NCBI GenBank assembly: GCA_026261815.1
Contig: JAMPIT010000566.1
Span: 23,585,001 to 23,649,000 of the forward strand
From: Monarcha castaneiventris obscurior
Taxonomy: Eukaryota > Chordata > Aves > Passeriformes > Monarchidae
Length of the DNA: 64,000 bases
Direction of reading: 5' to 3'
Shown: positions 1-10,900 of the stretch, in pieces
How the letters are laid out: each line of letters starts with the position of its first letter
Numbering within the stretch: position 1 is the stretch's first letter
Program-made: the position numbers and the translations under genes
The notes under the pieces: model-generated
The model's database searches: none
Told to the model about the DNA's origin: nothing
The model's input: the letters and a program-made list of their open reading frames with translations, nothing else

Positions 1-1848
1 TTGAAACCATCAGCTCAGTCTCAGCACAGTGTTAAAAGACCCACTGTGGATGGTTCCCAAGGCAAGAAGCATAATTAAACTTTCTAGTTATTCTCTTAGT
101 CTGTTTCCCAGAAACCCAATCTTCCAACAGCCATAATCTATAAGTGTTATAAGCAGAAAGCAGTTTTCCTTGTTCCATGCTGGGAAGTGCAAGCAGGCAC
201 TAATCCCAAACATACTGGACACTTACGTCTCCACAGTCCTTGTGTAAATGACACTACACATCGAGGAATACAAACTTTAACCACTGCTTACCCACCTTAC
301 AGCTTTCTCAGACATTTTACTTTTGCTAAGGACAGAAGCATAGAAAACCATGAGGCAGATTAGAAGAAAAGTGAAAAATCAAACAACCCTAAATCAAACA
401 ACCCTAAAATGTTATGCCTGTTAATAAGGTAGCATGAGTGCTGTGGAAGACAAAGCTATTTCCATCAGCCCGGCACTGAGCCTGCAACTCGGAACCTGCT
501 GTTCATCCTGGTCTCTGATGTAGAAATCAGGAGCAATAGTTCTTAAATAAACTGTTTTGTTAGTAGCAAAATTAATGACACCTGACCTACTGCAAATTTT
601 TGTCTCACAGGTCATGTCCCATTTGGATCCTCTACTTTTAAATAGTGGTGAGGTGACATTGCAGCGTTTACCACCACGGGGGAACTAAGTCATAATTCTC
701 TCCTCTACCCACCTGTGAATTTTCATGAAACCTGAGGGAATTGCACACATTTGAAGTCTCTGCCTCCCTCCTGAATTTGCCTGAAATTGGTCAACACATT
801 AAAAAACATGGAATAGGGAACAGAAAAAGACAAATATTACAGCTTTATAAATCTTATTTCTTTGTGAAACCCAGCTAGAAACAGAAGTTAAAAGCAAGGC
901 AATACTTGCAAATGCACTACTGACGCTTACAGGTTATGCAAAAAAAGAGTGATATTATAAAGGAGCGATATTATGACTACTTGTAAGTAAAGTAGCTACT
1001 TGTTAGTAAAATGCAAACTAAATCCATCAATTCCTCCTCTGAGCTTAACACCACTGTTGATTTATACCAGTGAAAGCTCTGCATTATGAAATTAATCATA
1101 TTTCATGATGCTTGGCTATAACCAGTCTACTGGGAAGTGCCCATTGGACACGCTATTATTCAACCAAGACTGCTATTTTTTGCAAAGAGAGGAAAGAAAG
1201 TGTTAAAAATTTCTACAAATTCCTTCGTCCTTCCTCGTACACCTTCCTTTACCTGGATGCCCCAAGGACTTTCTATGACGTCCTCACATAAATAAAAGCA
1301 AAGTATTTGGAAAGCCAAGCTAAAGCTACAAACAAATCACATAGTATCTCAGATCCTGTCTGTCAAAGCCAGGGAATCTTGACAGCAAGAGCTCTGGATT
1401 TTTTTCTTCTATTTAACACATATAGTTTCAGGAAACTGTTCCTGACTTAAACTTCTTGTGCAGGATGAGATCATCTGCTAGGATGGAGCTGATTATGTAG
1501 CTTGTTGCTGCTCAGACTGGTGTGTTGCTCTCTTCCCATCCTTTTCCCAGCTACATGGTCCTGGCCAGGCTCTGGCACTTAAGTGAATCTGCCCTCCATC
1601 AATTCAACTCACTAAACCAGCAGCAAAGTAAATTCGATAAACCAAGTAAGCTGTTTCTGTTTTGCCTTGTACAAAGGAAGTTACTGGCCCATTCATGCTT
1701 CTCTAAAATGTCTCAGAAGTGGTGAAACAAATGACTAACACTTTGAGGCAGATGAAGCAGTTTTAAGTCAACTGGAAATCCCTGCTTTTAATGTTTAATA
1801 CAGTCTGATACAAAAAAAATAAGAAAAATTAAAAGGGCTGTTACTTAC
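1..1848 (-). other. TMEM255B intron 3 (part)
   Basis: AT-rich non-coding DNA downstream of exon 3 on the minus strand. I searched it for the next TMEM255B exon (second-helix end, FISFGVVAAFCC-like) and saw none. No repeat of a recognisable family was seen. Confidence 0.6.
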
Positions 1849-1911
1849 TATTTGTCTTCTGTTTTCTACCAGGTAGATGCCAACAATCCCTAGGAAAGAT
1901 CCAAAGCCAAG
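1849..1911 (-). CDS. TMEM255B: TMEM255B coding exon 3
   Basis: A 63-base, phase 0-0 exon encoding [20 protein letters not shown] plus Ile, the start of the second membrane helix and the following basic turn. The acceptor is ttgccttag and the donor is gtaagt from 1848 downward. Family members read ENRRQML here. The Ile is the last codon of this exon. Confidence 0.92.
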
Positions 1912-4900
1912 CTAAGGCAAAGAACAAAACCAACAGAAATGCATGAGGTCAGCTTATCTGGACAACACACCAACACATACAGTGATATCTGAGCTAATGC
2001 ACCACATAGATGGGCTAATTGGGGCGGGTCAAGGGAAAAGGTGGAAGTTACTGTTGGACATAAATCATATAATGTAATGGGAAATGGGCCAGGACTGCAG
2101 CTCTTCGATAGTTCAGTGTAAAATTTGTCATGTGTTAAACAAGTCTGTAAAGACATGCTTCTATAACCTGACTACTGTTACTACTGTCATGTACAGTTTT
2201 ACAAACTGTAAAGCAAAAACTAAGTAAAGTAGGAGAAAAAAACCACTTCCTTTTAGTCCACACATCACCATTTTAAAAAATTGCAAAGCTTTAGGCAATT
2301 GCAGACGGTTTTTCTCAAAAAATTGATGTGTTCCCACCATGCAAATGACCAAAGTTACTCTTGCATGATTTTAATGATTAGGTGCCATCATGCAACCCAG
2401 AAAAACTCCCTGCTAAAATGCTAAAAGGATCAGTACACTCAGCTGCATCACCAACAACCACAGGAGAGAGGGGAGGAAGGGACACTGAAGTAAGTTCCCC
2501 TTAATGTTCCAGTGTTGCTTCAACATCAGGATGGTAGGAAAAGCCTCCACCTTATGAAGGGCACGTGAAGGTTGGGAGCAGTCGAAACTCCTCGGATTCA
2601 TGGTTCCAGCCCCTCTCTGTAATGAGGCCTCTGCACTGAGCTCAGAGCCTCTCCTCCAAGCACAAATTAAGTTTTTAAGGACTACATGTCCCAGCCAAGG
2701 GCTTAAGCAATGCCCGTAAATTCCTTGCTGTTACGCACAACTGCTCACAGCAGAAAGCAAATCCCCTGCAAGCACTTTACTCGCTCAGTATCACAAGAGG
2801 AATCCGTCACTCGCTTTCAAGAGAGTGAATGTAGGGAAAGGAGATTTGCTCTTGAGTGCTTTGGGAAAATTTATGTGAAAGGGAGGCACAAGGACTAAAA
2901 GCAGAGACTTTGAAAGAGTGGGCAAGTACACCCATGCTGACAGCTAAATAGTAGAGATACTTGGAACCATGAGCAAGGACACTCTGTTCAGGGGACAGCA
3001 ACTTTGTAAATTAAGATAACTACATCAAAATGACATCTGGTTCCAAACCCCATTTTTCATTCTAACAGGAACAATCCATAAAGCCTCATTTATGGTTGAT
3101 GCAGGGAACACAAAATGAGTAATATCCATGAGAATAAAAAAATGACCAAAGACAGAAGAATATCAATGAAATCAGAAGGAGCAGAACCACAGAGATCATG
3201 ATGAAAGCCACAGCACTACTGAGATTGTTTAAGGGTCATATGAGCTAGATTTTTCTCCATTTAGACAACAGGCTTTTTGGGAACTCTGGGAGTCCAGGTC
3301 AGTGTGGTGCTGGGACAACTGGACTCTGTTGAAAGAGTATAAAAATAGCAAACAAAAATAATACAGTAAGTAGTCACAGAGAAGTGACATTAAATATTTA
3401 AGTATAAACAATATTTATAAGGAAATGAGGTTGAAGCAGTTCCAACTCTGTCTTTGCAGACTGTTCCAAAAAGACAGTCCAAACAGATGATCAAGCAGTA
3501 ATCTACTAAATGCAGACACCTTCCAAAGTGCAACATTATATTAACTCATCTACACACAGAAATACTTTATGTTCAGTTACTTTGGATGCATAAGTTCAGG
3601 AAATACCAAGCACTATAAAGATGTATTTACAAAAAAGATTTTTTTCCAAACAAATTACAAGTGAACACATATGCAGGGAAATCAAGGCACTTAACTCTTC
3701 TTGAAGCCAGTGGGAACTTGGCAGGAGCCAAACTGTAATATGGATCTAACCCTGAAGACCTGTTCTGAAAATACTTCTAGATATAAGCAAATCTATGCCA
3801 GTGCATAGTGTTATTCATCTTTGTAGGTGTCCTCAAGGCAGGGTAAATTCTGCATGTTTTTTAAAACCAAAATTTCTTACCTAAGGTCAGTGGAGATTTC
3901 ATCTCATCTACCAGCTGTGAAATTAATATTTTACTACTGAAGTCTGTGAGAAATAGACCTTATTTTCAATTGAAATTAACTCTCTCTCCTCATATTCTTG
4001 CTTTTCTCTGAGCCCAGCAGTTAAATATGTAGTGACAAATTCACTCCCTGGCTTTAGGCATCTGAAAGTTTGGGATCAGGGTTTACTGGTTTTCTAAGCT
4101 CCCTCTACTGTCAGCAGAGAAGAGAAGCACCTTTTGAGGGCCATTCAGTACATTCTGCAAGAGGCGATGGTAAGAGCTGATTCTACCCCTCTACTCTGCT
4201 CTGCTGAGACCCCACCTAGAATGCTGCCTTCAGTGGGACCCGCAGCATAGGAAGGACATGGACCTGCTGGAGTGAGTATAGAGCAAGGCCACAAAGATGG
4301 TCAGAGGGCTGGAGCACCTCTCCTAGGAGGGCAGGCTGAGAGGGTTTGGGTTGTTCAGCCCGGAGAAGAGAAGGCTCCAAGGAGACCTTATTACTGCCTG
4401 CCAGTTCCTAGAGGTGCCTTCCAAGAAAGCATGAAGAAATAGGACAAGAGGCAATGTCTTCAAACTGAAGGAAGGTAGGTTTAGGTTAGTTATTAGGAAG
4501 AAATTGCTCACTGTGAAGGTGCTGGAACTGGAATAGGTTGCCCACAGAAGCTGTGGGTGCCCCATGCCTGGAAGTGTACAAGACCAGGTTGGATGGGGCT
4601 TTGAGAACCTGGTCTAGTGGAAGGTGTCCCTGTCCATGGCGGGGGAGTTAAGATGACCTTTGAAGTCCCTGCCATCCCAAACCATCCTATGATTCTATGA
4701 CAGTCCATCTGCCAATGCTGCACTGGAGTCAGCCATCTCTGGTAGTGAGGCAGAAACACAACAGTGCTGTCACACACCTCTGACCAGGCTTTTGGCAAGA
4801 TACCATGTAAGATTTGCATAGCACTTTTAACTCCTGCTAAATGTTTGTGATATTTAATATCTTGATTACATTTACATTGACAATTACCCATCACTCTTTC

Positions 4901-7900
4901 TCAGTTACCTCAATAATCCATCATGTATGCACAAAAAGAATTCTAATTCAATTTTATGAAAATTATTTGGCTCCAATAATATTTTGAAAGAGAAAATTAT
5001 TAATAAAAGGTTTTGTTTTCAGAGTATTCTAATAAATCCTTGCTTTTCTATCTGGTTATTAATGAAAACAAGATTTTAAAAAAATATTTTAGCAGGTGAT
5101 ATTTTTCAGATGAGTGAATAGACATTGTGTTATTCCTACAAGAAACTAAATGCTGAAATAACCTGTTTTGTGCACATGGGTTTATTACTTATTACACTTG
5201 TTAAAGACAGCAGTTTAAAAATAAAACCTCTTTCTAGGATGGATGCAGACAATGTGGTCTTACAAAAGATTTTATGTCAAATTTCAGAAGAAGAAGAGAC
5301 CTTTATCAGTATTAATCTACTTCAGGTTAATGAAAGGGAAAATCATTCTTCTAAGGTCTTATTCTTGGAACTGCTTTTTGTTCTATCTTTAAAATACCGC
5401 TCCTTATAGATCATTATCCTAAAATTATCTTTCAGAAGTCATGTTCTCAACGTAACACTAAGATGTAAGATGACTTGTTTAGGAGGAACAATTCTAACTT
5501 AAATTATTAATGGTGTATGCACAGTATTAGAAGATGCATATCCCTCTTCTCTGGGCATTTCATTCCATAGAGAGCAGGAAATAATGGTACCTTACAACGT
5601 ATTTTGGCAGTAGTGGGGCCATACACCTAAGCAGTGTCTGACTCTAAGCATGTGAGTTTCTTTCTTCACCTTGCACCCTCCACCTCCCCTTGGCTGACTC
5701 AGCCCTTCTCTATTGCTGCCCATATTCCTTGCATTTAAAACTCAGCCCAGGAATTTAAATTATTTTTTTTTACTCCAGGTGTTTCCACACTTTTGAATAT
5801 AACCCATCCCTCCTCCTGAGATCAGAAAGGGCCTGGGGGTTGAACCAGCAAGGGCCTGGCAGGGCTACTCCTCCCCAAAAGTCACACAGGCACCACAAGG
5901 TAAAGCAGGTGGAGATCAAACCTTGTGCCCACTGCAAGAACATTTTTAAGCAGTCCATTTCCAAGGCAAAAACAAGAGTAAGGATTTTGGAAACAGGATC
6001 TTGCATGAGAGAACTGGCAGCAAGCCTCCACAAAAGGATGTTAGGGAGAAGCCTCCCCATGTCCATTTGCAGGGCTTTCCCTGCCATGGACACAGCAGAA
6101 TTCCTGGCACACAGACACAGGAATGGAGTGGCTCTTCCTGCCATCAAAGTAGTCAACGTCTAAAAGGTTGCTCAAATCTATCCCATGCCTACTGTACAGT
6201 CATGCTGACACCCACCTTTAATGGAGACCAGCATGAGTCCAGCACAGGTTTTCACACAGCTCCCTGAGCCCAGCGTAGTGCAGTGCAGTGCAACCTTGAC
6301 CTCCTCCTGCCCCCTAACAGCCTCCCCTTCGGGGTACTTCAGAAAAATAAGTTACCCCACTGCTTTACAACACACTAGAACTAGATCAAAACAAAGCAGC
6401 ATCTCTCTCCTGTGAAATCAACAGGACTAATTGTCTCTTTTCTTTTTCAATCTATCAGAGCTTCCCATTTACAGCTGATAATAATTTATTTGGATGTACC
6501 TAATATTCTAAAATGGGTTTTTTTACTTACAACAATGCCTGGGTAGTAGCCTCCCACAGTAACATTTTCTGTTCGTGTGGTAGCTGCCAGACCTATGGTC
6601 AGTATGAAAATGGACACCACCAGCAGTGCAACTGTGAACCAAAGTGAAGTCTTCTTCCTTTTTGCAAACTGTCCTGTAGGGAGTGGGGGAAAAAAAAATA
6701 GCTTTCATTGCAATCATGGCAGAACAAATACAAAGCGATGGAAGATTTTCTTTTGTTAATCTTTTCTGTTGATAACCCACTGTTGTTCTCCCACTAAGGG
6801 AAATTTCTGCCAGACAACAGAAGGAATTAAAAACCACAGAGTTAGCTAGAGTATTGCTTAATGCACACACATTGGTTACAGGCATGAGATGAGTTTTTAT
6901 TAAACTGAACTGTAAGTCAGTGACAGTTATAATTATGCCTTGTCTTCAGTAACATTTATAATTAAGTGTTGTTCCTGTTGGTAAGTCGGATCCTGCAGGC
7001 CTTAAATTCTTACCTGTGTGAAGTGCCAGGTTGACGCTATCTGGCCTGAACATAAAAATGAATATTTTAAACAAGATTAGCCAGCACTCTGCATACTATC
7101 ATGAAAATGAATGTGCTCTTCATATTTACTGGGGTAAGCAATCTGTATCCCTGAAGCAAAGCTGTAATAGAGTTTATCAGGTGAGACTCATACATGAGAC
7201 TTTTCTAACAGTAGCTGCTCAGTGAAATACATTCAGTCTTGCTGGGATTTGGATCCAGATACCCCAAGTGAAAACCAGCATGTTCACCTCCAGCTTGCAG
7301 CCTGCTCCAAAGCACTCAACCTTGTTATCCCAGTGGTGGATCTGAGCTGTAGCCAGAGGTTACACACACCAGGGCCCCAGCCCACAGCACAGACTTACGT
7401 AAGACTGATTTTTAAAAGCAACTGATACATGACTGTAACTAACAAAAGACACCCAAGTGAATCAATCTGTGGTCCTCATTTTTGGTGTTCTTGCTTTGAA
7501 AGGCAAGGCAGGAGCGTGCAGGATCATCCTGTAGCACTGGGACATGCGATGCCAGGGTACCATACACTGTACCTGGGCAGGATGGAGTTCCTGAGAGAGC
7601 ACAGCCTGGCCACAGCAGGGCCAGTGTCTCTCCCTCTGCGGCCTCACGAGACTGCCTGATTGCCCAGCATCGGGAGAAGGCAGAGACTGTGATATTGCTC
7701 TGAGGACTGGAGGCTGCAGCCCTCAGCAGGGAGGAGGAGGAGGTGAGAGGGGAAGGCAGGCTTGTGTGGGTCAGGCTCTGGGGGCACTGCTGGAAGCAAA
7801 AGCAGGGGAAATGCAGGAAAGACAAAAAGCAAGCAGAAGCCATTTGCAATGAGTCACTTGATTTTTGTGGCCATTTTAAAGTCATGTAACTCAGTTAAAT

Positions 7901-10900
7901 GTTTATAGTTCAAAAGTCAGATTAGATGTTTGCAAACCAAGTCAAATAATTTCAATCAGTAAAAAAAAGAATTTATAATACAAAGCTGTGTTTTCTGACA
8001 TCTGTCCAGTAGAACAACCAGTCAAAATGATTCCAGTCTTTTAGTATGAAAAACTTTTCTGAAGACAAATACCATCTGTTGAGCTTATGCAAGTCTCTTT
8101 CACCTGCATGTACAAAGTCTTCCTGCTAAAGATCAAGAAATAATTCCTAAGGCTCTCCAAACACCTCTTCTCCAGCCTGTGTCTCTGCTGTCTTTCTCTG
8201 GCAATTCTCTGTTAATCCATGGAGGGTCACTGGGTACATGGAAGCCAAGAGGTTCTTTGCTAGCAGTCAGTTTTTCACCAAGTGTGTGGGGTTAAAGACA
8301 GTTCTTTCAGTGAAGCCAGTTCACATGGCCAAGAGGGAACACTAGATTTCAGATGTGACAAATCAGCTGTCATTTCCTATAAACTGATTCATTCAATATA
8401 TCTACCAGATTTTAACTAATATCTGATGCCTTTGTCATACTTTATCATCTTTGAAAAGTCATGGAGATTAGGGAATCCCTAATAACTGAAGAAAGGCAAA
8501 TGTTCCACCTGTTTTTAAAAAGGCCAAAATGAAGATTCGGGGAATTACAAACCAACCAACCTCACTTTGGTTCCTGGGATGCTGGGACCAAAAATGCGGA
8601 GCAAGTTCTCTTGTAAGACGTTTCTGGGCACAGAAGGAAAAGGTGATTGGCAACAGTCAGCATGGATTTACCAGAGCCAAGTCATGTCTGACCAGCCCAG
8701 GTGCCTGCTATGGCAAAAAGACTGGACTTGAGGAGCAGTGGATGTCATTTACCCTAACTCTAGCAAGGTTTTTAACACGATGCCAAGTCCTGAGCAAAGG
8801 GAGGAACAATGCCTTGCAATGATACAGGTAAGGGACTGCCAGGCTGCAAAGCAGCTCTGCTGGAAAGGACCTGGGGCTATTGGTAGGTGATGAGCTGAAC
8901 GTGAACCAGCAGTGTGCCCTGGCAACAGAATCCTGGGCTGTACTAACAGGAGCATCACTAGTAGATCAGAAGAGCAACTACACCTATCTATTCAGCACTT
9001 TTTTGACCACAAAATATTGCACTCGTTTTTGCGCCCTCAGTATAGGGAAATACATAAATTAACTGCAGTGAATTCAGCAGAGGACTGCAAAGAAGGTCAG
9101 GGGCTGGTAATCTCTGTATGAGAAGAGGCTGAGGGAACAGCACTTGCTCAGCCTGGAGATGGGATGACTTTTGGCAGGGCTAGTTACAGTCTTCCAATTC
9201 TTTTGAGTTGTTGTCAAGAGAACAGACTTGGGCTTTTCATAATGGTGCACAGCAGGAGGAGAAAAGACAGCAGACAAACTGAAATACAAAAAAGTTTTTC
9301 AGACTGGGTATAAGGAGAAAAAAAATGCAACATTAGGACAGTCAAACATTGGAACAGGTTGCCCAAAGAACTTGTGTCCTTTCCAAGGACCTCTTTGGAG
9401 GTTTTCAAGATTCAAACAGAAAAAGCACTGAGCAACCTGGCCTGAGCTCAGAGGTAACCCAGCTTTGAGCAGGAGGTTGGAATTGCAACAGAGGCACCTT
9501 CCTACCTGAATTCTTCTATGGTTTTATGATAGTCAAGACAGCTAGGCTAAAAGTGGGTTGGGTCTGTGTGCTCATATCCCCTGACATGAAACTGCAGCTG
9601 GAATGCAGACTCTAAAGGTACTCTAAAGGGACATAGGAAGACAAACCTTCCCAAAGCCAGTGGGGGAGATGCTCCTCAGCCAAGTCTTCTTGAAACCACT
9701 GAGCACTTCTATTAAAAGAGTCTGAGGAGCCAAGTCTCCACATTTTCCTTAGAGTAGCATCTGTACTGGCAAAGGTTGATCAGATTGCATGGAGATAAAC
9801 TATGGGTCCAACTCACCCTCCTGGGTTCTAGTTATGAATAGTGAAAGACATGAGCTTGATTGCCCTGACTGAGTTTGCTGGAAAATGTCTTAGGAAAAGC
9901 ACACTCTTATTTGTCATTGGAGTAAATCTGATGTGGATTTAGTGAGACAGAATAGAGAAGGATGTCATTATTTGTAGGGGTATTTTTTGGTCTGAACTAC
10001 ATTTTGATGTTGAAATTTACACATGCCAGAAGAAATTTATGAACGCAATATCCTTCAATTGTCATATTCATTGATCTTTTACCACCTCCATCTCAAAACA
10101 GAGGCAAATATCCAATCATATCTCCCCTTTTTCACAGTCCAGTTTGGAAACTCTGGTAAGTACATGTCATTAGCTATGAACTCCACCCTTAGGAGAGATG
10201 ACATCCGTGCAGGAGCACAGAAAGGCCCTTTCTGGAGAAGAGGCTGGCACATGCAAGGATTTATTCTCAAAGACTTCCACATGCTCAGAGAAGATGAGTA
10301 GAAATCAGGCCTAAATTGGTTTTTATCATAGCTGTTTGGCTTTCCTTAGTCACAACAATAAAAATCTTTGCTCTATCAAAATATGTGTAATTACATGCAT
10401 ATAAGGCACCAGCATACTGGGAGGCCTATGTAATATTTGCAAAGCAGCATAATATCTTCAGAAGCTACAGCTGCAAAGGATTCCTACTATTAGCTTCCTT
10501 TTGCATTTTCAGTCATGTTGGGTCCCAAGATTTTCCATGCCTTTGTTTACTGCTGTTTGTAGCAGTTGCCATGCAGTTTATTTGGATCTGTTTTTAATGT
10601 ACCTGCCAGCCAAAACCCAGTGCCAGACTCTGAAGCCCTGTCTCCAGCTCAGGCAGTGTGCCTGGCCCAGCCTTCTTCCGTGACACTCTCTGTGGCAAGG
10701 CTTGGACAGAAGGCTGGCCATGCACAAGAACAGCAGTTAAATTAAGAGCAGAGGAAACATTGCTGTCAATCAATATTTGTAGCCTGAATTTTCTTCCAAC
10801 ACCAGTGTTCCTGGAGTGCAGGGAACAGTTAATGGAGGCTATTCACTTTCCAATTTTTTAGTACCGAAGTAACTCTCAGAATAATTTTGACATTTATTAC

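Noticed and set aside
4508..4894. 128-codon minus-strand open frame
   Set aside because: Its first half is antisense to a CR1 3' end, and no domain or splice structure supports it.
5770..6163. Opposed open frames of about 128 (minus) and 107 (plus) codons within TMEM255B intron 2
   Set aside because: They mirror each other on opposite strands, resemble no known protein, and lack splice or promoter context.
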